NCBI GenBank assembly: GCA_041483675.1 | Contig: JBGPGE010000005.1 | Location: forward strand, 1-64,000 | DNA: 64,000 bases | Source: 2-12-FULL-60-19 sp041483675 | GTDB lineage: Bacteria > Desulfobacterota > Binatia > UBA9968 | Direction: 5' to 3' | Part shown: one piece after another, positions 19,157 to 27,304 of the stretch | Layout of the letters: every line of letters begins with the position of its first letter | Position numbering within the stretch: position 1 is the stretch's first letter | Notes under the pieces: generated by a model | What the model saw: only the letters and a program-made list of their open reading frames with translations | Databases searched by the model: none | Told to the model about the DNA's origin: nothing | Position numbers and translations under genes: made by a program

Positions 19157-19426
19157 TTATCCCCGATCCAGCCAGTCTTCGTGCAAGTCCACCCACAGCT
19201 TGTCTTGCGTGGCGGTTCCGAAGATCTCATTGACCTCGAACACGACGGTGTAAAGCGGCGGGTAAAGGCCGCGATGGTCGCGCGGGTTGTTAATGACGCC
19301 GTGGACCTCGGCGATCACGCCCTTCTTGCCCCGGATGTACGCCGGCGTGCGCGGATTGCCCTCGGAGTTTTCCGGCTTGACGAGCACCTTGTCTCCAACC
19401 TTAAAACTGCCTTCGGTAGTTTCCAC
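19157..19426 (-). CDS. Nitrile hydratase beta-subunit C-terminal (SH3-like) domain protein
   Basis: At 89 residues it corresponds only to the C-terminal SH3-like half of nitrile hydratase beta subunits: FKVGDKVLVK, TPAYIRGKKGVI, HGVINNP, PPLYTVVFEV and a closing LWVDLHEDWL. Thiocyanate hydrolase also splits beta into two polypeptides, so a short subunit can be functional. The matching N-terminal half was not found. It lies 150 bp downstream of the alpha-like gene on the same strand with a repeat between. Confidence 0.85.
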   Translation of the reverse strand: METTEGSFKVGDKVLVKPENSEGNPRTPAYIRGKKGVIAEVHGVINNPRDHRGLYPPLYTVVFEVNEIFGTATQDKLWVDLHEDWLDRG

Positions 19427-19444
19427 AGTAGTCCTTCTATCTTT

Positions 19445-19525
19445 CCCTCTCCCGCTTGCGGGAGAGGGTGAGGGTGAGGGTCATATCCGAGCGAACCACC
19501 CTCACCTTTATCCTCTCCCTCCAAA
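19445..19525. repeat. Palindromic REP-like repeat between nitrile hydratase-like genes
   Basis: CCCTCTCCCGC-TT-GCGGGAGAGGG forms a hairpin and continues as GTGAGG units that pair with the downstream CCCTCACC and CCTCTCCC block. It separates the alpha-like and beta-like genes, so it may attenuate or stabilise a shared transcript. Confidence 0.75.
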
Positions 19526-19576
19526 GGAGGGCGAGGAAATCATTACGTTACTTCGGAAAAACTTTTTTCGGGCGAT

Positions 19577-20626
19577 TCAGTAATCCCTCGGTCTCGGTTT
19601 CGCATGCCCCCATTCCGTCTCTTTCATTTTTCCGACTTGCGCCGGCTCCAAAGCTTCGGCCGCGCCGATCAGACTATCGACCGTTACCAGCTTCGCGAGC
19701 TCCGCTTCATTCAGCCCCTCCGTCCCCTTCGGCCTTCGCGGAATGACCATGTAGCGAACGTCGGAAGTGCTGTCGTGCACTCTCACCTGCATGTTCGACG
19801 GCAGCTCCAGCTCGAACATCTCTCCGAGAATGGCGCGGGGATTGGCGACGATCCGTTTTTTGTAGATGTCCTGCTTGTACCACCACGGCGTGTCGCCCAA
19901 GAGGTCATACGGATAGCAGGAGCAGAGCGTGCAGACGATGACATTGTGAACCTTCTCGGTATTTTCCAGCACCCCAAGCTTACCCACGCGCCCCGGTGGA
20001 ATCCCAAGATCGCGCAGCGCCGGACGCCCCTCGGAGACGAGCCGGCGCTTGAAATCGGGGTCGAGCCAGGCGCGGGCCACGATCTTGCCGCCGTTCCACG
20101 GGCCGGCTTTTTTAATCGCTTCGCGCTCTTCATCCAGCTCCTTCTCGTTCAAGACTCCTTTTTGGATCAGCGCGTGGGTCAGCACATCAAGGACTCTAAT
20201 GTTTTTATTGACATCTTCGGTCAAGCTCCGCACGCGATCTTCCAGCGTGCCGCGATACTCCCGGTGAGCCAGGCGGAAAAATTCGTTGTAATCGCCCCTC
20301 TCGACCCTCGAATCTTCCGTCACCACGTCGCACGCGTCGCCAAGGGCTGAAGTGATGAGGCCGATCTCCCTAACGTAGTCGTCCAGCCCGTCCTCCAGCG
20401 CGCGAATGCGGGCTTCCAGCGTCACCTCCTGCCCGTTGCCTCGCTCCTCAGCGCCGGACTTGAGGGAGGAACACGTCGCCGCGTTGAAGAGATCGGTGAA
20501 GGATAGAATGCCTCTTCTTAGCAGCGTGAAGATGCGCGGCTCGATCCGCTTGGCCCGGTAATATTCGAGATCCTCCTCCACCGCCCTCACGTGCGCCTCG
20601 AAATCGTGCATGTGGCTATCCGACAT
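19577..20626 (-). CDS. Nitrile hydratase alpha-like subunit with N-terminal extension
   Basis: Residues about 127-330 match nitrile hydratase alpha (GGKIVARAWLDPDFKRRL, then IVCTLCSCYPY). Cys232, Cys235 and Cys237 in C-T-L-C-S-C are the cobalt-type metal site; the family hydrates nitriles to amides, and the related gamma subunit of thiocyanate hydrolase acts on thiocyanate. The first 125 or so residues are extra. They hold two further copies of the helix that opens the alpha domain (VRAVEEDL at 13, IRALEDGL at 74, VRSLTEDV at 132), roughly 60 residues apart. No complete beta subunit is present. Substrate and activity are therefore uncertain. Confidence 0.87.
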   Translation of the reverse strand: MSDSHMHDFEAHVRAVEEDLEYYRAKRIEPRIFTLLRRGILSFTDLFNAATCSSLKSGAEERGNGQEVTLEARIRALEDGLDDYVREIGLITSALGDACDVVTEDSRVERGDYNEFFRLAHREYRGTLEDRVRSLTEDVNKNIRVLDVLTHALIQKGVLNEKELDEEREAIKKAGPWNGGKIVARAWLDPDFKRRLVSEGRPALRDLGIPPGRVGKLGVLENTEKVHNVIVCTLCSCYPYDLLGDTPWWYKQDIYKKRIVANPRAILGEMFELELPSNMQVRVHDSTSDVRYMVIPRRPKGTEGLNEAELAKLVTVDSLIGAAEALEPAQVGKMKETEWGHAKPRPRDY

Positions 20627-20710
20627 AGGAGTTCTCCTTGCAGCCCAGGTTTAACTTCGCCCCACCTCATACGCCAAACAAACGGCCATTTCAAACCCAG
20701 TTGATTTCTC

Positions 20711-20738
20711 TTGCTCTGTCGCCGGCTTATTGTAGAGT
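20711..20738 (+). promoter_or_regulatory. Candidate promoter for DUF4926 gene
   Basis: TTGCTC (20711-20716), a 16-bp spacer and TAGAGT (20733-20738) sit 17 bp before the DUF4926 start, inside the divergent 129-bp gap shared with the nitrile hydratase alpha-like gene. Both hexamers match four of six consensus bases. Confidence 0.35.
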
Positions 20739-20755
20739 CAGCGTGAGACGGAACG

Positions 20756-21040
20756 ATGAAGATCGACCTATTTAAGCCTGTGGCCCTGAAGATAGATATC
20801 CCCGATCAAGGGCTTCGCAAGGGTGACGTCACTACGATTGTCGAACATTTACCCGGCAAGAAGGGCGACGACGGCTACGCCCTAGAGGTGTTCAACGCTA
20901 TCGGCGAGACCCTTGCCGTGATCACAGTACCCGAATCGGCCGTCGAACCTCTCACGGCAGATAAAATCCCCACAGTAAGACCGCTAGCCAAAACGGCGCA
21001 GGAAACTTACTTTGAAAAGAAAAAGCCCGATAACCTATAG
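20756..21040 (+). CDS. DUF4926 family protein
   Basis: This 94-residue protein has the DUF4926 pattern: VALKIDIPDQGLRKGDVTTI, then a Y-x-LEVF-x-GETLAVITVPE strand region. The fold is a small SH3-like barrel, function unknown. Related genes are often found near nitrile hydratase-like or toxin-antitoxin loci. Here it is divergent from the nitrile hydratase alpha-like gene. The last 29 nt overlap the next gene. Confidence 0.75.
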   Translation: MKIDLFKPVALKIDIPDQGLRKGDVTTIVEHLPGKKGDDGYALEVFNAIGETLAVITVPESAVEPLTADKIPTVRPLAKTAQETYFEKKKPDNL

Positions 21041-21872
21041 CGCTTTAGTCCTCGTTCTTTTAGTCTGTTCCGGTGTCTCCGGCGCCCAGGTTGATTGCTC
21101 TACGTACGATTTCGTTTTCTACGCACAGCCCACTTTCCACGCGGATTCAACCATCACTCTCAGGGCGCGTCCGCGCTCTTCCGATTTGACGGTAGAGTAT
21201 GGTGATCGGCGAACGCAAGCCAGTCGAACTGAGCAGTTCGCGCTCGATAGTGCTACTATCAAAAAGTTTTGTTCTCGTATGCAAAACTTGATGGTTGCCA
21301 GCCAGGAAAAGGATGACCGACGAGTCTGGGACGGAATCTCGGTGAGCGGCAATTTTCGCATGCCCGACTCGCAGCCTTACAACTTTTCGTTTCGGTCGCC
21401 GAATAAAGACGACCACCCTAAGGATCACGGAATTGCCGATGCGGTTTTTACCCTTCTTGAGTCAACAACGCCGTCGTGTGAGCTAAACAACTACCTGGAG
21501 CAGCTTACGGTCTATCTCCAGTTCGGTCTACCCGCACGAGTCATGCCCGGCAAACCATTCACTATCCGTTTTTACGGAGCGTTATCGATCAATCACTGGT
21601 GGGAAAGGGAGGGATTGCTAACGTCGCTACCTACGGACCAAGAGCTATTGATCGACATGACCAACCTTAGCGGCATGGGAACTATCTTCTATCCCCAGTT
21701 TCAGGCGCTTCTCAAACGTGTTCCAGTTATCACGTGGATTGCCTCGGCGGAGGCGGGAAAGCAGTTGGCGGCTCTCGGCGTTAACCCGGAGAAGATAGAA
21801 ATCCGGCAGGGAGCCAACTCCTGTGGCACTCTCCAGGGGAAGCGCTTTGCGCGCCGCTGGACACTCCTCTGA
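21012..21872 (+). CDS. Secreted protein of unknown function
   Basis: The 286-residue frame opens with a good signal peptide (a basic start, then SALVLVLLVCSGVSG, cleaved before AQVDCS). No known domain was recognised. Five or six cysteines suggest a disulphide-bonded periplasmic protein. The TTG start at 21012 is inside the end of the DUF4926 gene, with AGGAAA upstream; this overlap supports cotranscription. GC content looks lower than that of the neighbours. Confidence 0.6.
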   Translation: MKRKSPITYSALVLVLLVCSGVSGAQVDCSTYDFVFYAQPTFHADSTITLRARPRSSDLTVEYGDRRTQASRTEQFALDSATIKKFCSRMQNLMVASQEKDDRRVWDGISVSGNFRMPDSQPYNFSFRSPNKDDHPKDHGIADAVFTLLESTTPSCELNNYLEQLTVYLQFGLPARVMPGKPFTIRFYGALSINHWWEREGLLTSLPTDQELLIDMTNLSGMGTIFYPQFQALLKRVPVITWIASAEAGKQLAALGVNPEKIEIRQGANSCGTLQGKRFARRWTLL

Positions 21873-21893
21873 ACACCCGCCCTGGTCTTGCCC

Positions 21894-22121
21894 TCATCCA
21901 ACTTCGATCAGTTTTTTTCTAGCCGTGTCCCCTCGCACGATCCGGATCGACGACTTAGGAACGGAGAAGTGTTCGGCTAACAGCTCAACCACCGCCTCGT
22001 TCGCCTTGCCCTCGCGAGCCGGGGCGCGGACGGAGACTGAATACTCGCCGTTGGCGAGCTTCTTCACCTCTTCCCTCCTGGCCTGAGGTTTGACCGTAAT
22101 CCAGATTTTCACGGAGCGCAC
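21894..22121 (-). CDS. DUF167/YggU family protein
   Basis: The 75-residue protein matches the whole short YggU family: IWITVKPQARREEV, YSVSVRAPAREGKANEAV and a GDTARKKLIEV end. Function is unknown. It is last on the minus strand after truB, separated from it by a repeat. The stop nearly meets the convergent secreted-protein gene. Confidence 0.88.
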   Translation of the reverse strand: MRSVKIWITVKPQARREEVKKLANGEYSVSVRAPAREGKANEAVVELLAEHFSVPKSSIRIVRGDTARKKLIEVG

Positions 22122-22142
22122 TTAAGAAGCTTAGCCCAGATG

Positions 22143-22222
22143 TTCACCGCCGAGGCGCGGAGCACGCGGAGGGGGGAAGGATTAGAAAGAACTCCCTGCG
22201 AACTCTGCGTCTCTGCGGTGAA
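22143..22222. repeat. Palindromic repeat between truB and the DUF167 gene
   Basis: TTCACCGCCGAGGCGCGGAG on the left pairs imperfectly with CTCTGCGTCTCTGCGGTGAA on the right. This fills almost the whole 113-bp gap. The type (CTGCG periodicity ending in GGTGAA) is known from many bacterial genomes. Confidence 0.75.
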
Positions 22223-22234
22223 TACGCCGCCGGG

Positions 22235-23131
22235 CTATGACGAAAACACCCGGTAAAGCCTCCACCGCCCGCCTGCCGTGTCATCCACCCAATGGATCAG
22301 GGCGAAGAGATTTCCTCCCGTGTCTATCAGGCGGAGCATCTTCTCCCCGTTTTTCGGCGCGCCGAGTCCGGCGAGCAACTCCTGTTGGCCCAGTTTGATG
22401 CGGGAAAGTATGCGCCCTTCAAGCTGGACTGCCGGGATGTCGCTCAACGCCTGGTTGAGCGACAGGATAGGAACTTCTCCCCTGGCTTTCGCGCCCTCGA
22501 TGTCGTCGAGCGCAATTGCGTTGTCCACGCTTAAGTGGCCGCAGGCGAGACGGCGCAGGCTCTTCAAGTGCGCGCCGCAGCCGAGAGACTGTCCCATATC
22601 CGCCGCCAACGTGCGAATGTAAGTGCCCTTGGAACAGGTAACCTCGATACCGAGCTCAGTCGGACCCACCAGCCAGAGCAGGAGGCTTTCGATTTTTATT
22701 CCGCGCTGCGCGCGCTCAACCGTCTGGCCTTTTCTGGCAAGGCGGTAAAGTCGCACGCCCTCTTTCTTGAGCGCCGAGAACATGGGAGGAGTCTGGAGCA
22801 GATTGCCGGTGAAGGCTTCTTGAAGCTTTTTGATTTCTTCGTCCCCAATCGGCGGCACCTCTTTCACCGCCGTCACCGCGCCGGTCGAATCCTGCGTGTC
22901 GGTCTCCGTCCCCAAGGCAATCACTCCTCGATAACTTTTTCGCGCGGTAAGAAAAATATCGGCGATCCTGGTTCCATCGTCGATGCCCAGCGGGAGCAGG
23001 CCGGAGGCGAAGGGATCAAGCGTGCCGAGGTGGCCGACCTTCTTTGCGCCAAGGATGCGCTTGACGCGCCCCACTACCTGCGCCGAGGTCGGCCCTTCGG
23101 GCTTGTCAACAAGTAATAATCCGCTTGCCAT
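22235..23131 (-). CDS. truB: tRNA pseudouridine-55 synthase TruB
   Basis: The 298-residue protein has the family N-terminus (GLLLVDKPEGPTS), the catalytic Asp39 in HLGTLDPFASG and the later CSKGTYIRTLAADMG motif. It makes pseudouridine 55 in the T loop of tRNAs. A short C-terminal PUA-like part follows. It ends the rimP-nusA-infB-rbfA series, 90 bp after rbfA. Confidence 0.96.
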   Translation of the reverse strand: MASGLLLVDKPEGPTSAQVVGRVKRILGAKKVGHLGTLDPFASGLLPLGIDDGTRIADIFLTARKSYRGVIALGTETDTQDSTGAVTAVKEVPPIGDEEIKKLQEAFTGNLLQTPPMFSALKKEGVRLYRLARKGQTVERAQRGIKIESLLLWLVGPTELGIEVTCSKGTYIRTLAADMGQSLGCGAHLKSLRRLACGHLSVDNAIALDDIEGAKARGEVPILSLNQALSDIPAVQLEGRILSRIKLGQQELLAGLGAPKNGEKMLRLIDTGGNLFALIHWVDDTAGGRWRLYRVFSS

Positions 23132-23220
23132 GAGATGAACCTTTCCGTCATTCCCGCGAAAGCGGATTTAGACCATGAATTCCTGAAACACCAAACTATT
23201 TTCTCGCTGACGGCTGAAGG

Positions 23221-23574
23221 CTATTCGCTGCTTTTTGTTCCCTTCAGCAGATCCTCGATGCGCTGAGCGCGGTCCTCGGTCTCGTCGTAGATAAACTCGA
23301 TGGTCGGGACGAATCTCAGCTTGAGATCCTTGGCGGCCCGGCCGCGGATGAAGCCGGTCGCGCTTTTCAAGCCGGAAGTGACCTGTTCCTTCTTTTCGCT
23401 TCCGGCGAGGATGCTGAAGTAGATCTTCGCGTGTCTCAAGTCTTTGCTCACCTCCACGCCGGTGAGCGTGATTGCGCCGATGCGCGGGTCGCTGACTTCT
23501 TTCATGAGGAGCTGGGAAACCAGCTCCTGCAAAAGGTCTCCGACACGGTCTGAACGGTTGTAGTCCATAGGCAA
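23221..23574 (-). CDS. rbfA: Ribosome-binding factor A
   Basis: The 117-residue KH-type protein shows DRVGDLLQELVSQLL near the start, the VSKDLRHAKIYFSIL strand-helix and LRFVPTIEFIYDE near the end. It helps 30S maturation and 16S 5' processing. It lies between a repeat-containing gap of 271 bp upstream and truB downstream. Confidence 0.95.
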   Translation of the reverse strand: MPMDYNRSDRVGDLLQELVSQLLMKEVSDPRIGAITLTGVEVSKDLRHAKIYFSILAGSEKKEQVTSGLKSATGFIRGRAAKDLKLRFVPTIEFIYDETEDRAQRIEDLLKGTKSSE

Positions 23575-23632
23575 GAATAAATTTTAATTTTTAATTGGAG
23601 GAAAGTCTCCTGCATAATTCAAAAATGAATCA

Positions 23633-23810
23633 CCCCGCAGCAAGCTGCGGGGTATCAAGAGGCCCTCGGATGACTTTTCCCCAAGTCGTCACCCCCGAAT
23701 GTTTTAATCGGGGGTCCAGTCCGAAATCCGCCTGGATTCCCGCTAAAAGCATGCGGGGATGACGGACTTCGTAAAGAAAATAAATTCTACGCAGCAAGCT
23801 GCGGGGAATT
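23633..23810. repeat. 178-bp dispersed repeat with palindromic ends, copy 2
   Basis: Same length and orientation as 451-628, bounded by GCAGCAAGCTGC palindromes and with the GTCAC...GATGAC double hairpin core at 23688-23763. This copy sits inside the translation operon, between the DUF503 gene and rbfA, so it would be transcribed with it. Confidence 0.85.
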
Positions 23811-23845
23811 AACCCGCAGCGATTAAAAACTCACAATTGAGAATT

Positions 23846-24130
23846 CTAGCAGTAAAAGAACTCCGTCTCGACGTCACCCACCTGGGCCAGCCCCAGGCCG
23901 TCGACAAAATCTACGACCTGCCGGAGCGTGGCTTCGACGACTTCCCGGCTGCTGCCGATCGCGCTGAACCCCAGAACCGCGCTCTGCCACAGCTCCTGAT
24001 CGCCGCACTCGGCGACCGAAACGTTAAACTGATTGGAAACCCGCGCTTGAATGCTTTTAAGAACTCCCCGCTTTCCCTTGAGCGAGTGGTTCTCCGCCAG
24101 GATCAGGCCGAGCTTGAGAACGCCCACCAC
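23846..24130 (-). CDS. DUF503/YlxP family protein
   Basis: From GTG 24130 the protein is 94 residues, the normal family length: VVGVLKLGLILAENHSLKGKRGVL, then FNVSVAECGDQELWQSAVLGF. The family sits between infB and rbfA in many genomes and is suspected to act in translation or ribosome assembly. No good ribosome site precedes the GTG; a strong AGGAG lies 41-37 bases upstream, 7 nt before an in-frame ATA, leaving the exact start open. A longer reading to 24316 would overlap infB and is unlikely. Confidence 0.85.
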   Translation of the reverse strand: MVGVLKLGLILAENHSLKGKRGVLKSIQARVSNQFNVSVAECGDQELWQSAVLGFSAIGSSREVVEATLRQVVDFVDGLGLAQVGDVETEFFYC

Positions 24131-24183
24131 GGCGGGAGCGGCGGTATCGGAGGGTGCGTTTCGTGCTATCGACTTTCTCCTGC

Positions 24184-26895
24184 TTACGCGGAGGCGCGCG
24201 GGGCTTCGCGGCCGCCGGGCGTCGGAACCATGCGCCGGATCACGGGCGTGCGCTCGTAGGCCTCCAGCGTGTCGCCCTTCTTGATATCCTGAAAGCCTTC
24301 CAAGGAGAGGCCGCATTCGTAGCCGGAGGTCACCTCGCGCACGTCGTCTTTGAAGCGCTTGAGACCGTTGAGCTTGCCGTCGTGGACCACTCTCTGGTCT
24401 CGGAGCACGCGGATCAAGCTGGTGCGCTGGATCTTGCCCTCCGTCACATAGCAGCCCGCAACCGTCCCGACGCCGCTGATATTGAAGATCTCCCGGATCT
24501 CCACGCGGCCCAGAGTCTGCTCGCGGAAGCTCGGCTCGAGCAACCCTTCCATCGCCGCCCGAATGTCATTCACCACTTCGTAGATGATGCTGTAGAGACG
24601 AACATCGACGCCTTCCTGGGCCGCCAGAGCGGCGGCCTTGGTTTCGGGCCGCACGTTGAAGCCGATTACAATCGCGTTGGATGCGGTGGCCAGCAGCACG
24701 TCGCTTTCCGTAATGCCGCCGACGGAGCCGTGGATCACTTTGAGCTTGACTTCATTTCCCGAGAGGCGATTCATCGCTTCCGCCACCGCCTCCACCGATC
24801 CATGAACGTCGCCTTTCAGCACGACGCGCAGCTCCTTGACCTCGCCGGTCTTGATCTGGCTGTAAAGCTCGTCGAGCGAGATCTTGGTGTTTTTCACCAG
24901 CTCGGTTTCCCTCTGCTTGCTGTGGCGGTGTTCAGCGATCTGCCTGGCCTTGGCTTCGTCCGTCAGAGCGACAAACGAATCGCCCGCCTGGGGCACGCCC
25001 TGCAAGCCGAGGATCTCCACCGGGAACGACGGCGGCGCCTGCTCGATTTTCTTTCCATGCTCGTCGATCATCGCGCGCACCCGGCCATGGAACACGCCGC
25101 AGACAAACGCATCGCCGACTTTGAGCGTTCCTTCCTGAACCAAGACGGTGGCGACGGGGCCGCGGCCCCGGTCGAGCTTGGCCTCGATGATCGTGCCGCG
25201 CGCGAGCTTGTCGGGATTGGCCTTTACTTCAAGTACGTCGGCCTGCAACAGGATCATCTCAAGCAGGTGCGGAATACCCTCTTTGGTCTTGGCCGATACC
25301 GGGACGAAGACCGCGTCTCCGCCCCACTCCTCCGACACGAGACCGTATTCCATTAGGCCTTTTTTCACCCGCTCGACATTCGCGTCGGCCTTGTCGATCT
25401 TGTTGATCGCCACCAACATCGGCACTTCGGCCGCGCGGGCGTGGTTGATCGCCTCGACCGTCTGCGGCATGACGCCGTCGTCGGCTGCGACGACCAGTAT
25501 CACCAGGTCGGTGACCTTGGCCCCTCTCGCGCGCATCGCCGTGAACGCCTCGTGGCCCGGCGTGTCCAGGAACGTCACGCTCCGGCCGTCGACCTGAACG
25601 TGATAGGCGCCGATATGCTGCGTAATGCCGCCCGCCTCCTGCGCCGTCACGTTGGTGCTGCGAATGGCGTCCAACAGAGATGTTTTTCCATGATCCACGT
25701 GGCCCATGATGGTGACCACGGGAGGTCGCGGTTTGAGGCCGGCCTCGGGCTCTTCGATCTGATGCTCTACTTCCAACTCGCTCTCCGCGTCGAAGGCGAC
25801 GTTCTCCACCTGGTGGTCGAATTCGGCGGCGACGAGCGTCGCCGTGTCCAGGTCGAGGATTTGATTGATCGTGGCCATCATCCCAAGCGCCATCAGTTTC
25901 TTGATCAGGTCGCCCGCCTTGACGCCCATGTCCCTGGCCAGGTCGCCGACGCTGATAACCCCGGCGATTCGGATCACGCGTTTGCTGGCCTTCGGAACGG
26001 TAATCTCGGTTTTTCTCTGTTCCTTGCCGGGCATCGCCCGTTTTTTCTTGGGAAAACGGCCGGAGCGGATCTCGCGCTCACGCAACTCCAGGACATCCTG
26101 CTTTTTGACGATCCGTTTCTTGTGCTTACCGGGCTTGGCGGCGGCCGCGTCGCCGGGAGCCACCGTCGCCCCTTCGGCCGGAGCAATGGGGACCGGCTCG
26201 CGCGTCGGTCGGGGGCCAGGCGCTTCACCGGGCGCCGGCCGGCGGAACGGCGGCGCCGGTTGGCTGGGCACAATCCGGGTGACGCGTTTCAGGTCGATAC
26301 GGCCCAGAACCCGCCCCGTCCTCGGCGCTTCTTCGACGATGGGCTTAGCCTTGGCGTCGACGACCGGATGCAGCGGCGCTACGGGCGTCGGAGCCGCCGC
26401 CGGGGCAGGCTCGACGGCCTCGGTTTCCAAAACCGGCATCTCTTCTGTCGACGGTTCCAGTTCAACGATCGGCTCGTGAGCCGGAACGAAGGCCGGCTCC
26501 TCCGGAGCAGCCGCTATCGGCGCTTCGACGACCGGAGGTTCTTTGACTTCGGGTTTCGGCGGTGGGGGTTGGGTGACCACCTCGGTGCGGCTGGTCCGGC
26601 GGCGGATAACGTTCGTGCGGACACGGCGCTCGACAATCTTCTCATGCGCCTGGATCTCTCCGATGTTCTCGTCCTCGGTGGTAAAAACCCGGTCGGCGAC
26701 CACCTTTTCTTCGCCGACCACCACCTGCGCCTTTACAGCCCCGGCCAGCGCCGCCTTCACGCGGACGACGTCTTCGTCTTCGAGCGCGTTCTGGGCCTTT
26801 TTCCCTTTAATGCCCAGTTTTTCGAGTTGAGCGATGAGGTCCTTGACCTCGATGCCCAACTCTTTCGCCAACACATTGACTTTAGTCTTCGCCAT
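24184..26895 (-). CDS. infB: Translation initiation factor IF-2
   Basis: The 903-residue protein begins MAKTKVNVLAKELG, the IF2_N module. A long Pro/Ala/Glu-rich linker follows, then a second IF2_N-like region, then the GTPase domain with GHVDHGKT at about 398, DTPGHEAF and NKID. Domains II to IV complete it. It delivers initiator fMet-tRNA to the 30S subunit. The frame stays open for 41 more codons upstream, but those codons are the three-hairpin repeat at 26922-27037, so I place the start at ATG 26895. Confidence 0.96.
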   Translation of the reverse strand: MAKTKVNVLAKELGIEVKDLIAQLEKLGIKGKKAQNALEDEDVVRVKAALAGAVKAQVVVGEEKVVADRVFTTEDENIGEIQAHEKIVERRVRTNVIRRRTSRTEVVTQPPPPKPEVKEPPVVEAPIAAAPEEPAFVPAHEPIVELEPSTEEMPVLETEAVEPAPAAAPTPVAPLHPVVDAKAKPIVEEAPRTGRVLGRIDLKRVTRIVPSQPAPPFRRPAPGEAPGPRPTREPVPIAPAEGATVAPGDAAAAKPGKHKKRIVKKQDVLELREREIRSGRFPKKKRAMPGKEQRKTEITVPKASKRVIRIAGVISVGDLARDMGVKAGDLIKKLMALGMMATINQILDLDTATLVAAEFDHQVENVAFDAESELEVEHQIEEPEAGLKPRPPVVTIMGHVDHGKTSLLDAIRSTNVTAQEAGGITQHIGAYHVQVDGRSVTFLDTPGHEAFTAMRARGAKVTDLVILVVAADDGVMPQTVEAINHARAAEVPMLVAINKIDKADANVERVKKGLMEYGLVSEEWGGDAVFVPVSAKTKEGIPHLLEMILLQADVLEVKANPDKLARGTIIEAKLDRGRGPVATVLVQEGTLKVGDAFVCGVFHGRVRAMIDEHGKKIEQAPPSFPVEILGLQGVPQAGDSFVALTDEAKARQIAEHRHSKQRETELVKNTKISLDELYSQIKTGEVKELRVVLKGDVHGSVEAVAEAMNRLSGNEVKLKVIHGSVGGITESDVLLATASNAIVIGFNVRPETKAAALAAQEGVDVRLYSIIYEVVNDIRAAMEGLLEPSFREQTLGRVEIREIFNISGVGTVAGCYVTEGKIQRTSLIRVLRDQRVVHDGKLNGLKRFKDDVREVTSGYECGLSLEGFQDIKKGDTLEAYERTPVIRRMVPTPGGREAPRASA

Positions 26896-26921
26896 CTCTT
26901 TTAGTCCCGTTCGACAACAAT

Positions 26922-27037
26922 TTATATCGAACACGGGCTTCAAACCCCGTGTTCGACCAAAGGGGAGAGCTGCCGCTTCTCTCCTTTGGAAACCCCATCG
27001 GCTTTGTGCCCGCCTCAAGAGGCGGGTTTACATTCAA
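26922..27037. repeat. Three-hairpin structured element, copy 1
   Basis: About 116 bp with three consecutive stem-loops: CGAACACGGG/CCCGTGTTCG, CCAAAGGGGAGA/TCTCTCCTTTGG, and CCCGCCTC-AA-GAGGCGGG. A second copy is at 55156-55273 in the same orientation. Here it occupies the ylxR-infB junction and would be in the operon transcript. Confidence 0.88.
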
Positions 27038-27052
27038 CCTCTCGCGGTTAAA

Positions 27053-27304
27053 CTAACGCCCCGCGCGCAGCGCCAGCACCAATTTTTCCTTGGCCGGCCG
27101 CGTCACCTCTTGACGAAACGCCCGGTAGAGGCTCTTCCGGCGTAAAAAAGGCTCCCAGCAGCTCTCCGCCGGGTGAAGGTACCCTCCCCTGCCGTTCCCC
27201 AGTCTGTCCACTCTCAGATCTCCGCTCTCTTCAATTACGATTCTGAGCAGCGCGCTTTGCCCGTCCACGGCGTTGCAGCCGAGACAGCTCCGCCGCGCGT
27301 TCAT
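27053..27304 (-). CDS. ylxR: YlxR (DUF448) family RNA-binding protein
   Basis: The 83-residue protein shows the family's N-terminal RRSCLGC pair of cysteines, LLRIVIEESGDLRVD, and NGRGGYLHPAESC, ending with a basic helix. It is a nucleoid- or RNA-binding protein almost always found between nusA and infB. Its start overlaps the nusA stop by ATGA. Confidence 0.92.
   Translation of the reverse strand: MNARRSCLGCNAVDGQSALLRIVIEESGDLRVDRLGNGRGGYLHPAESCWEPFLRRKSLYRAFRQEVTRPAKEKLVLALRAGR

Noticed and set aside
24154..25356. 400-codon plus-strand open frame (and a longer one at 25441-26904)
   Set aside because: Antisense to infB; high-GC codon bias on the real strand leaves long open frames on the other.
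26896..27018. 41-codon N-terminal extension of IF-2
   Set aside because: Those codons are the dispersed three-hairpin repeat; the conserved IF-2 start is at 26895.
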